Assembly (NCBI GenBank): GCA_003242205.1
Contig: QGUR01000240.1
Span: 1-7,250 of the forward strand
Length of the DNA: 7,250 nt
Reading direction: 5' to 3'
DNA from: Chloroflexota bacterium
GTDB taxonomy: Bacteria > Chloroflexota > Anaerolineae > Aggregatilineales > Phototrophicaceae
Positions 1 to 6,570 of the stretch are shown here, piece after piece. The first letter of the stretch is position 1. Each line of letters starts with the position of its first letter. Position numbers and translations under genes: made by a program. The notes below the pieces were generated by a model. It did not search any database and was not told where the DNA came from. It was given only the letters and a program-made list of their open reading frames with translations.

Positions 1-30
1 GCCGACCGTGATGATCGTAATGTGGGTCAT
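1..30 (-). CDS. Start of an unidentified minus-strand gene (partial, first 10 codons)
   Basis: An ATG on the minus strand at 30-28 opens a frame reading MTHITIITVG up to the window edge. A purine-rich GGAGGG lies only a few bases upstream of it, which resembles a ribosome binding site although the spacing is short. The beta-strand-like, hydrophobic start would suit the first strand of a Rossmann-type enzyme, but ten residues are not enough to name a family. It points the same way as the beta-propeller gene at 196-1524, but a terminator at 90-122 lies between them, so it is probably transcribed separately. It could be a chance start; the Shine-Dalgarno-like sequence is the main support. Confidence 0.45.
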   Translation of the reverse strand, partial: MTHITIITVG

Positions 31-89
31 ATCCCTCCGTCCAACGCTTGAACCGGCACAAACGCTCGTAACGCATCGGGATCAACGTC

Positions 90-122
90 AAAAAGGCCGG
101 CCAGTTCTCGCCGCGCCTTTTT
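90..122 (-). terminator. Intrinsic terminator, potentially bidirectional
   Basis: AAAAAGGC (90-97) pairs perfectly with GCCTTTTT (115-122). The stem continues with CGGC (98-101) against GCCG (110-113) across a single bulged C at 114, leaving an 8-base loop. Both strands therefore read as a GC-rich stem ending in a run of five T. It lies 74 bases past the stop of the minus-strand beta-propeller gene and most likely ends that transcript. It would also stop any plus-strand transcript entering from the left. Confidence 0.8.
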
Positions 123-195
123 ATCACTCGAAGCGTGGGAAAGCGATTGCAGGTCTGTTCACGAGCCGGAAATGAGGAACGGGCTGGCGATTGGA

Positions 196-1524
196 TCAGT
201 TCAACCCGCTCCAGCGAGCGCGGCTGAGCATCGTCGGGCCGCCGCCCTCCGCCTGATGAGCAAGCTGGCCGTCTGACAGTCGCAGCGTGTGCAGTGCGCC
301 GCCCCGTTCAACCACCACATAACCGCCATCGGGAGACAGCAGCCCGGCAGTCGCGCCGGTCAGGACGGTTCGCGCCCCACAGGCCGGCGGATTGCCGAGG
401 CAGGCGAGATCGACAACGCGAACTTCGCGGTCGGCGGCGTTATACGGGTCCTGCGTGTAGGCCGTATAGACAAGCGTGCGCCCCGCCACATCCATCATCG
501 ACTGAGGCGCGACGTTCGTCCCCAGCGTCAGCGCCATGCCGGCGCAATTGCCCGCATCGACGCAGCTCAGTGGCAGGGCGTAGACGGCCCCGCCATCGAC
601 GTAATAGAGCGCGGCATTATCCGCCTGCACATCGGTCGCGGACGCCGGGATCAGTTCCAGCCCGCTGTCGAACGGGTTGCCGGGGCACTGGCCCATCATG
701 CATGACAGGTCGGCAATGCGGATGAAACTGGTCGCATCCCGGTAGATCAGTTGCAACGTGCCGGGGCGCCACAGCAACGGCATGATCGGCGCGAGACGCC
801 CGCTGTCCAGCACCAGCGTATCGCCGGTCATGGCGTTTGCTACCGCCAGAAAACTGTTGCCGCTCAGGCCGGAATAAGCCACCAGCGGCGCGGCGTCCGC
901 CCACAGGCCGTTGAACTGAGCAGCAGGGTCCCCGCCGGCGATCATGACCGGCTGGCCACCGAGCGCCTGCACCACATTACTGTTGCCCTGCGCGTAAAAC
1001 AGAAATTGCCCGCTACTCATATTGCGCCCCTGCAGCAGATTGGGGCGCTCCGACGCGGCATCAAACGGCGAGCGCAGCACAATCGTCTCGCTCGCAGACG
1101 CCAGTTCAAGCGGTTCGCCGCCGCTAGCGGGATAGACCAGCAGGCGGTTTGCCGGGGCGATCAGAATGCCATTTCCATCGGGCGTCCAGTAGCCGCCCGT
1201 CACCGCGCCGGAAACCCTGCCGATTTCCGACACGCTCTGGCTACCAACATCGGCGACGCGCAGACTGGTTTCTCCGCCGCCGACCGCAAAGAATAACCGG
1301 CTGCCCGATGGCGACCACGAAAAGCCGAGCGCCGGGTGCAGCGGTTCGCCGGGGTTGGTCACGATCCAGCGGAACGAGCCATCGGCGCTGCCGATGACCA
1401 ACTGGCCCGATCCGTTGACCAACGCCAGAAACGGGCCACCCTGCTGCGCGCTTGCCGGCTGCAAGACGAGAACAAGAGAGCTGATGAATACAGACAGAAG
1501 GGCGAAAACGCCCCGAATTTTCAT
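196..1524 (-). CDS. Exported beta-propeller (TolB/WD40-like repeat) protein
   Basis: No enzyme motif is seen; the fold suggests a secreted binding or scaffold protein. The chosen start at 1524 gives a classical signal peptide: MKIRG, then a hydrophobic stretch ending in PASA|QQ, a signal peptidase I site. GGAAGGA lies 11 bases upstream of this ATG. The frame extends back to an ATG at 1599, adding 25 mostly basic residues without a good ribosome binding site; that longer form (467 residues) is possible but less likely. The rest is a chain of beta-propeller-like blades with PD40-type turns such as FSWSPSGSRL, YWTPDGN and LLSPDGG. All six cysteines fall in the C-terminal third as three pairs, spaced CX4C, CX5C and CX6C, each following a strand such as IADLSC, ALPLSC or VVDLAC; they probably form small disulfide loops outside the membrane. 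The gene diverges from the lipoprotein gene at 1809, and a terminator follows at 90-122. The exact blade number and the ligand are unknown. Confidence 0.8.
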   Translation of the reverse strand: MKIRGVFALLSVFISSLVLVLQPASAQQGGPFLALVNGSGQLVIGSADGSFRWIVTNPGEPLHPALGFSWSPSGSRLFFAVGGGETSLRVADVGSQSVSEIGRVSGAVTGGYWTPDGNGILIAPANRLLVYPASGGEPLELASASETIVLRSPFDAASERPNLLQGRNMSSGQFLFYAQGNSNVVQALGGQPVMIAGGDPAAQFNGLWADAAPLVAYSGLSGNSFLAVANAMTGDTLVLDSGRLAPIMPLLWRPGTLQLIYRDATSFIRIADLSCMMGQCPGNPFDSGLELIPASATDVQADNAALYYVDGGAVYALPLSCVDAGNCAGMALTLGTNVAPQSMMDVAGRTLVYTAYTQDPYNAADREVRVVDLACLGNPPACGARTVLTGATAGLLSPDGGYVVVERGGALHTLRLSDGQLAHQAEGGGPTMLSRARWSGLN

Positions 1525-1808
1525 TGCCGTGCCGGTCCTTCCCGATCTCCGAAACAGGCGCACGCGCAAGCCGTGGCCCATTTTTGCCTTTTTCGCCATA
1601 TACTGAAGGTTACCCGAATTTCGAAAATCTGCCGCCCCCGCAAAACCGGGGGAATGCCATGCCAGTCGCGCCGGGACAGTAGCTTAGAATTTGTTAAGCA
1701 AATGAACCAAAAGCATCCTGTTCATCTATTACCATACAAAACGCCGTTCTGTAGAGTAGACTTATTGGCACTGGGTTCAGGCGGGTATCTCGAACTGGTA
1801 GGCCACTG
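1525..1808. other. Divergent intergenic region with a GC hairpin and a near-palindrome
   Basis: This stretch separates the minus-strand propeller gene from the plus-strand lipoprotein gene and should hold promoters for both. CCCCCG (1635-1640) pairs with CGGGGG (1647-1652) around the loop CAAAAC, a compact hairpin that would sit in the leader of the propeller mRNA. The 13-mer TTTGTTAAGCAAA (1690-1702) is a near-palindrome and a possible operator. The stretch 1685-1745 is clearly more AT-rich than the surrounding genes, as expected for a promoter area. No convincing -35/-10 pair with 16-18 base spacing could be assigned on either strand. TTGGCA (1765-1770) followed after 15 bases by TATCTC is the nearest plus-strand candidate, and it is weak. 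Confidence 0.4.
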
Positions 1809-2459
1809 ATGGGATCCTTGCGTCGTTTCTATTTTTTATTCCTCGCATTGCTGGTTACGTCGTGCAGCAGTCTGCCCGGTTTGAGGGTGCTAACGGGCGA
1901 AGACACCGGCGAAGCCGCAGCCAACCGCGTCGTGCAAACCCTCGATCTGGTCATGGCGGATAAGTCGGGCGCGACCGACCCGTCGCTGATCGCCGCCGCC
2001 GACCGCATCGAGGCCGCCAGCGGCAACGTCGATATCATCGAAATCCGCAAAGACCTCGAAAACGATGAATTTGTCATCCACATGCTCTACCGGCCACCGC
2101 AGACTCCGCAAACGCTGGAAGGTCAGGTGATGGAGCTGGATGCCCGCCGGCGCGCGTTTGAGCTGGCATGGCAGGCCGTGCTGCCGGAAACCCTCGGCTC
2201 GGAAAAAATCCGTATTCGCCTGCTATTCCCAATTCCGGTGTCGACGCTGGATCGCGGCGCATCGTTCATCGGACAGATCGCGGTTGACGCCGAAATCGCG
2301 CGCGAAGACGCCGCCGCCTATTTGAGCGGGGAGCGCAACCTCGACGCGTTCTACAGTCTCATCCTGAACGGTGTCATGGCGTACCGGCTGCCCGAAACCT
2401 TCGAAGTCTACGACGGCCGGCCAAACCATCCCATGTTCATGCTCAGCCCGGCCGAGTAG
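1809..2459 (+). CDS. Putative lipoprotein of unknown function
   Basis: The N-terminus is a lipoprotein signal peptide: basic MGSLRR, a hydrophobic FYFLFLALL core, then the lipobox VTS-C with the modified cysteine at residue 19. The mature protein of about 198 residues would be anchored to the outer face of the cytoplasmic membrane, or to an outer membrane if one exists. It is acidic and mixed alpha/beta, with no further cysteine and no recognised domain. A helical segment near residues 110-128 (MELDARRRAFELAWQAVL) precedes the strand-like stretch IRIRLLFPIPV. The ribosome binding site is weak (GGTAGG, 7 bases before the ATG). The stop is 74 bases before the first FtsH-like protease gene on the same strand, with no good terminator between them, so joint transcription is likely. 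A role as a partner or substrate adaptor of the membrane proteases is inferred from position only. Confidence 0.75.
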   Translation: MGSLRRFYFLFLALLVTSCSSLPGLRVLTGEDTGEAAANRVVQTLDLVMADKSGATDPSLIAAADRIEAASGNVDIIEIRKDLENDEFVIHMLYRPPQTPQTLEGQVMELDARRRAFELAWQAVLPETLGSEKIRIRLLFPIPVSTLDRGASFIGQIAVDAEIAREDAAAYLSGERNLDAFYSLILNGVMAYRLPETFEVYDGRPNHPMFMLSPAE

Positions 2460-2533
2460 CCCGTAGCGGGGCCGCACGCTGTTTTCTGCGCGCTTCCGTT
2501 TGTCAGGCGAACAGAGTCAGAACGAGTAGTGTT

Positions 2534-4354
2534 ATGAGTACAGTTGATTCCCAAAAAGAGATGACCACCCACCCGCTGCGCTATGCATGGGAAACTGAAG
2601 AGACGTTGGTGGAACAGCGGCGACGGCGACTCCGCTATCGCATAAGCCGCTTCATCTCGCGCATCTGGCTGCCGGTCACGATCATCGCCGTGATTGTCGC
2701 CGCCCTGCTCGACGCGGCAGTCATGCGGATTTTTGTTCAGGCTATCCCATACATTTTGCGTCTCATCTTCGTCAGTTTTCTCATCATCGGCCAGTTCGCG
2801 GCCATGTTCTGGTTTCTGGGCCGTTCGCGCATGTACACCATCTGGCCCGGCTCGGAAGGCGTGTCGTTCGATGACTATCGCGGGCAGCCCGAACTGCTGG
2901 AACAGGCGCGGCAGATCGTTAAGCTGCTGCGCGGCGTGAAGGTGTTTGAGGAAGCAGGCGGCGAACCGCTCAACGGCCTGCTGCTGGAAGGCCCGCCCGG
3001 AACCGGCAAAACGTGGCTGGCACAGGCCATCAGCACCGAAGCAGGCGTACCGTTCTTCTTTGTCGACGCTTCTTCGATGAATTCGATGTTCATCGGCATC
3101 GCGCCGCTCAAGGTCGCCAACGTCTACCGGCGCGCGCGCAAGGCCGCCAAGGAATATGGCGCGGCGGTCATTTTTATCGACGAGATCGACGCCATTGGTT
3201 CGCGCATGGGCGTGGCCGAAAAAGGCGATGGTGTCGGCGGGGCGCTCATGAACCGCCTGAATATCATGTTCGGCGGCATGGGAGCCAGCACGGGCCTGCT
3301 GAGCACGCTGCTGATCGAAATGAGCGGGTTCAGTCTGGAACATGGCTGGTGGGCGCGCAAGCGCACATGGTTCTACAAGACCATCCTGCGGCGCAACCCG
3401 CCCAAGCCGAACAAGCGCGTGCTGACAATCGGCGCGACCAACCGTATTCAGGCGCTCGACCCGGCGCTGTTACGCCCCGGTCGCTTCGACAAGAAGATTC
3501 GCATCGACGCCCCCGACATGGAAGGCCGGCGCGACATCTTCGCCTATTACCTTTCCAAGATGGCGCACGACGAATCGATGGACCCGGTGATTCTGGCTTC
3601 GGAGACACCGTTCTATACGCCCGCCGACATCAAATATCTGCTCAACGAAGCGCTGCGCTATGCCCTCTTTGACGGGCGCACCTACATGACCTATCGTGAC
3701 TTCCAGTTGGCGCAGCCGGAACACGAAATGGGTCTGCGCGCGCCGATCAAGAACCTGACCAAAGAGGACAAATACCGGCTGGCGGCCCACGAAGCCGGCC
3801 ACGCGATTGCCATCCGGCTCTACCGTCCCAATTACCGCATCGCGCGTATCACCATCATCCGGCAGGGCAGCGCTCACGGGCATGTCACGTCGTATCCCGC
3901 CGTCGAAGAATACGACTACATGAGCACTTACGACCATCTGATGAACCAGTTGCGCGTGTCCGTGGCGGGCAAGGCGGGCGAAATGGAGTACGTTAGCGAA
4001 GGCGCACAGACGCTCGGCGTTGGCGGCGATTTCGCCAACATCCGCGCCGTGCTGTTCCACATGGCCAATGCCGGTATGTTCGGCCCGCTGGGCGCGAACT
4101 TCAACGGCACGAATTATTCGCCCGAAATGCGCGAGGCGATGGAAAACACCTTCCGTCAGGTGCTTGAAGAAGTACGGCTGGCGCTGCGCGCGCATCGCGA
4201 GATGGGTGAAGCGCTGATCAACCTGCTGATGGAGCGCGAGGAACTGCTGGCCGACGAGGTTGAAGCCTTCTTCGACCAGTATGGTCTGCACACGCCGAAA
4301 GTCCAGTTGTCGAGCACCGCAGAGGCGCAGAGCGCGGCAGACAGGGCCGGATGA
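2534..4354 (+). CDS. FtsH-like membrane AAA+ zinc metalloprotease, paralogue A
   Basis: Predicted ATP-driven membrane protease of the FtsH/M41 type, which unfolds and degrades membrane or damaged proteins on the cytoplasmic side. In order: a basic cytosolic N-tail (1-43); membrane helix 1 (about 44-62) and helix 2 (about 72-95), joined by only some ten residues where classical FtsH has an extracytoplasmic domain; the FtsH-type linker VSFDDYRGQPE; Walker A GPPGTGKT (153-160); pore loop MFIG (185-188); Walker B IFIDEID (213-219); sensor 1 N303; arginine fingers R314 and R317 in LLRPGRF; zinc motif HEAGH (419-423); and probable third zinc ligand D499 in GVGGDF. All catalytic residues are present. 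Oddities: the usual DEREQTLNQ stretch after Walker B is replaced, DGF is SGF (264-266), and a basic Trp-rich insertion fills about 267-296. The ATG start has only a weak GAG-type ribosome binding site. A close paralogue follows after 58 bases, so the two are probably co-transcribed. FtsH-family identity is firm; the substrate is unknown. Confidence 0.93.
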   Translation: MSTVDSQKEMTTHPLRYAWETEETLVEQRRRRLRYRISRFISRIWLPVTIIAVIVAALLDAAVMRIFVQAIPYILRLIFVSFLIIGQFAAMFWFLGRSRMYTIWPGSEGVSFDDYRGQPELLEQARQIVKLLRGVKVFEEAGGEPLNGLLLEGPPGTGKTWLAQAISTEAGVPFFFVDASSMNSMFIGIAPLKVANVYRRARKAAKEYGAAVIFIDEIDAIGSRMGVAEKGDGVGGALMNRLNIMFGGMGASTGLLSTLLIEMSGFSLEHGWWARKRTWFYKTILRRNPPKPNKRVLTIGATNRIQALDPALLRPGRFDKKIRIDAPDMEGRRDIFAYYLSKMAHDESMDPVILASETPFYTPADIKYLLNEALRYALFDGRTYMTYRDFQLAQPEHEMGLRAPIKNLTKEDKYRLAAHEAGHAIAIRLYRPNYRIARITIIRQGSAHGHVTSYPAVEEYDYMSTYDHLMNQLRVSVAGKAGEMEYVSEGAQTLGVGGDFANIRAVLFHMANAGMFGPLGANFNGTNYSPEMREAMENTFRQVLEEVRLALRAHREMGEALINLLMEREELLADEVEAFFDQYGLHTPKVQLSSTAEAQSAADRAG

Positions 4355-4399
4355 CGATGCTATGCGTTTCCGAGACCCAAAGTGACGTCAGCGCGGTTT

Positions 4400-4407
4400 G
4401 GAAGAGG
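4400..4407 (+). promoter_or_regulatory. Ribosome binding site that fixes the start of protease paralogue B
   Basis: GGAAGAGG ends five bases before the ATG at 4413. An upstream in-frame TTG at 4398 would overlap this sequence and has no site of its own, so ATG 4413 is preferred and the protein starts MSVIKQ. Confidence 0.7.
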
Positions 4408-4412
4408 CGACG

Positions 4413-6272
4413 ATGAGCGTAATCAAACAGCAATTGCACGGGCAGGAAGGCCGGTTCGACTGGGAACAGGAAGAAACGCTGGTCGACCGCCGCAACCGGC
4501 TGCCGTATAAAATCCGGCGCTTCATCAAAAGCATCTGGCTGTGGGTATTTTTGATCGGCCTGATCATCGCGGCGCTATTCAACGCCGATGTCATGCGCGC
4601 GGTTCTGATGATTCTGAACATCGCGCTTCAGCTTGTGGCGACCATCGCGATTTTCCTGTTCCAGTTCGTCCTGCTTTTCTGGTTCCTCAGCCGGGCGCGC
4701 ATGTATACGATCATGCCGGGGGCCGAAGGCGTCAGCTTTGCCGACTATCGGGGACAGCCGGAAATTCTCGAACAGGCCAAACAAATCGTCATGCTGCTGC
4801 GCGGTGTGAAAGCCTTCGAGGGCGCGGGGGGCGAACCGCTCAACGGCCTGCTGCTGGAAGGTCCGCCCGGAACCGGCAAAACATGGCTGGCGCAGGCCAT
4901 CAGCACAGAAGCAGGCGTGCCGTTCTTCTACGTTGATACGTCGTCGTTGCAGGCGATGTTTCTGGGCGTCGGCGCGCTCAAGGTGATGCGAATGTATAGC
5001 AAGGCGCGCAAGGCCGCCAAGGAATACGGCGCGGCGGTGATCTTCCTCGACGAGATCGACTCGATTGGCTCGCGCGCGGGCGTCAGCAGCGTCGGCGGAA
5101 CCGGTGGATATGGCGGCATCGGCGGCGGCTTCTTCGCCGGCGGCAACATGGGCCTGCTCAGCACCATGCTGATCGAAATGAGCGGGTTCAGCCTCGAACA
5201 CGGCTGGCGGGCGCGCCTGCGTACGTGGTGGTATAAAACCATCCTGCGCCGCAAGCCACCCGCGCCACAAAAGCGCGTGCTGACGATCGGCGCGACCAAT
5301 CGCATTCAGGCGCTCGACCCGGCGCTGCTGCGTCCCGGTCGCTTCGACAAGAAGATGCGTATCGACATTCCCGACATGGAAGGCCGGCGCGACATCTTCG
5401 CCTATTATCTTTCCAAGATGGCGCACGATGAAACGATGGACCCGGCCCTTCTGGCGACCGAGACGCCAGGCTATACCCCTGCCGACATCAAGTATCTGCT
5501 CAACGAAGCGCTGCGCCACGCCCTGTTCGAGGGGCGCACCTACATGACCTATCGTGACTTCCAGCGCGCCCAGCCAGAGCACGAAATGGGCCTGCGCGCG
5601 CCGCTGAAGCACATGTCGAAGGAAGCACGCGAGCGGCTGGCCTATCACGAGGCGGGCCACGCGGTCGCCGTGCGCCTCTTCCTGCCCGACCATCGCATTT
5701 CACGCATCACCATCGTCCGTCAGGGCACGGCCTTCGGCCATGTTTCGCACTACCCGGCCCGCGAAGCCTACGGCGGCATGATCATCAAGGATCGCTTCAT
5801 GAACATGCTGCGCGTATCGGTGGCGGGCAAGGCCGCCGAGATGGAGTTTTGCGGCCTGCAAAACCAGACGCTCGGCGTCGCGGGCGATTTCGCCATGATC
5901 CGGCGCACGCTGTATGCGATGGCCGCAGCGGGCATGTTCGGGCCGCTGGGCGCGGTTATGGGCAACCGCAAGGACTACGTGGAAAGCGGCTCGATGGTGA
6001 CGCCGGAAATGGCGCAGGCGATGGAAGAAGCCTTCCAGCAGGTGCTAACGGAGACGCGGCGGGCGCTGCGCGAACACAGCGAGATCGTCAAAGGTCTGGT
6101 CGAGCTGTTGCTGGAACGCGAGGAGCTGCTGGCAGACGAAGTGCGCGCCTATTTCGACCAGTTCGGCCTGTATACGCCCGAAGCGACCATGGTGCGCGAT
6201 GGCGAGGAAATCAGCATCCTGACGCCGCGCCTGCCGGACGAGAAAGCGCCGGTCGCCGCTGCCGGGAAGTGA
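4413..6272 (+). CDS. FtsH-like membrane AAA+ zinc metalloprotease, paralogue B
   Basis: Close paralogue of the gene at 2534-4354, 619 residues from ATG 4413, with the same predicted job as a membrane-bound ATP-dependent protease. In order: basic N-tail; membrane helices at about 40-61 and 65-92 with almost nothing between them; linker VSFADYRGQPE; Walker A GPPGTGKT (150-157); pore loop MFLGVG (182-187), closer to the classical MFVGVG than paralogue A; Walker B IFLDEID (210-216); a glycine-rich stretch (about 228-245) where FtsH has GGGHDEREQTLNQ; SGF (257-259) in place of DGF; a basic Trp-rich insertion (260-289); sensor 1 N296; arginine fingers R307 and R310; HEAGH (412-416); and probable third zinc ligand D492. 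It differs from paralogue A mainly in the N-tail, the glycine-rich loop, the stretch after the zinc-ligand Asp and a longer C-terminal tail. A mixed A/B hexamer is plausible but unproven. No other gene follows on this transcript before the hairpin at 6321. Confidence 0.93.
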   Translation: MSVIKQQLHGQEGRFDWEQEETLVDRRNRLPYKIRRFIKSIWLWVFLIGLIIAALFNADVMRAVLMILNIALQLVATIAIFLFQFVLLFWFLSRARMYTIMPGAEGVSFADYRGQPEILEQAKQIVMLLRGVKAFEGAGGEPLNGLLLEGPPGTGKTWLAQAISTEAGVPFFYVDTSSLQAMFLGVGALKVMRMYSKARKAAKEYGAAVIFLDEIDSIGSRAGVSSVGGTGGYGGIGGGFFAGGNMGLLSTMLIEMSGFSLEHGWRARLRTWWYKTILRRKPPAPQKRVLTIGATNRIQALDPALLRPGRFDKKMRIDIPDMEGRRDIFAYYLSKMAHDETMDPALLATETPGYTPADIKYLLNEALRHALFEGRTYMTYRDFQRAQPEHEMGLRAPLKHMSKEARERLAYHEAGHAVAVRLFLPDHRISRITIVRQGTAFGHVSHYPAREAYGGMIIKDRFMNMLRVSVAGKAAEMEFCGLQNQTLGVAGDFAMIRRTLYAMAAAGMFGPLGAVMGNRKDYVESGSMVTPEMAQAMEEAFQQVLTETRRALREHSEIVKGLVELLLEREELLADEVRAYFDQFGLYTPEATMVRDGEEISILTPRLPDEKAPVAAAGK

Positions 6273-6320
6273 ACGCAGGCCGCACCGGAACCGGCGCATG
6301 ATGGCCCTTGAAGCACAGGC

Positions 6321-6386
6321 GGAACCGCTCTCTCTGGCTTTCCCAATCCGGGTGGCGATTTAGGGAAAGTCGGGCAGAGCGGTTCC
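6321..6386 (+). repeat. Long near-perfect inverted repeat, stem-loop after the protease genes
   Basis: GGAACCGCTCT (6321-6331) is the exact reverse complement of AGAGCGGTTCC (6376-6386). After one C-C mismatch (6332/6375) pairing continues from 6333-6344 to 6363-6374, with two G-U pairs and one U-G pair at its base. This gives a 24-position helix with an 18-base loop, which could close further with AATC/GATT. It starts 48 bases after the stop of protease B and most likely marks or protects the 3 prime end of that mRNA. No T-run follows on the plus strand, so it is not a standard intrinsic terminator. It could instead be a copy of a dispersed palindromic repeat. Confidence 0.65.
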
Positions 6387-6404
6387 TGCGGGCCGTTCAC
6401 CTTC

Positions 6405-6433
6405 TTGCCGCCTCACAAAAAGTCCGGTATATT
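6405..6433 (+). promoter_or_regulatory. Sigma70-type promoter of the B12 transport transcript
   Basis: TTGCCG (6405-6410) and TATATT (6428-6433) are separated by exactly 17 bases and match the TTGACA/TATAAT consensus at four and five of six positions. A start near 6440 would place the first transcribed bases immediately before the 5 prime strand of riboswitch stem P1 at 6444, which supports the assignment. Confidence 0.65.
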
Positions 6434-6443
6434 GTCATGTAGA

Positions 6444-6566
6444 ACATTCAAGGTGCTCTTTGCCCCGGATGGCAGGAGCGGTAACGGCGAAGCCGGTGCA
6501 AGTCCGGCGCTGTCGCGCAACTGTGACCCCGTTTATCGGGGAAGCCAGGTCGCCCGCCTTGAGTGT
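6444..6566 (+). ncRNA. Cobalamin (vitamin B12) riboswitch aptamer
   Basis: This mRNA leader element binds a cobalamin and controls the downstream importer gene. Stem P1 is formed by ACATTCAAGG (6444-6453) and CCTTGAGTGT (6557-6566), with one G-U pair. The conserved core is plain: GCCGGTGCAAGTCCGGC (6492-6508), then the family signature CGCAACTGTGA (6516-6526). A short hairpin CCCCG-TTTAT-CGGGG follows (6527-6541), and the B12 box reads GAAGCCAGGTCGCCCGCC (6541-6558). Which cobalamin form it prefers cannot be decided by eye. Its place directly upstream of a FecCD/BtuC-type permease is the classical setting. Confidence 0.92.
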
Positions 6567-6570
6567 GTTC

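Noticed and set aside
289..725. Plus-strand open frames over the beta-propeller gene
   Set aside because: Arg and His-rich translations without domain features, no ribosome binding sites, and fully covered by the better supported minus-strand gene.
1525..1599. ATG at 1599 as the start of the beta-propeller protein
   Set aside because: It puts 25 basic residues ahead of a complete signal peptide and lacks a clear ribosome binding site; ATG 1524 gives a normal signal sequence. It cannot be fully excluded.
2459..2470. Small CCCG-TAG-CGGG hairpin just after the lipoprotein stop as a terminator
   Set aside because: Only four pairs with a three-base loop and no T-run; too weak to separate the lipoprotein from the protease genes.
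4398..4412. TTG at 4398 as the start of protease B
   Set aside because: The TTG overlaps the purine-rich GGAAGAGG that serves the ATG at 4413, and it has no ribosome binding site of its own.
5094..5148. Glycine-codon-rich stretch in protease B as a DNA repeat or frameshift
   Set aside because: The frame stays open, the surrounding motifs remain in register, and the GGC/GGT codon run is irregular; it is a glycine-rich protein loop.
4575..5693. Long open frame on the minus strand opposite protease B
   Set aside because: It is antisense to a gene with clear Walker, sensor and HEAGH motifs. Its His, Arg and Gln-rich product has no recognisable motif, typical of the mirror frame of GC-rich codons. 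Similar antisense frames at 2408-3343 and 3470-4291 were dropped for the same reason.
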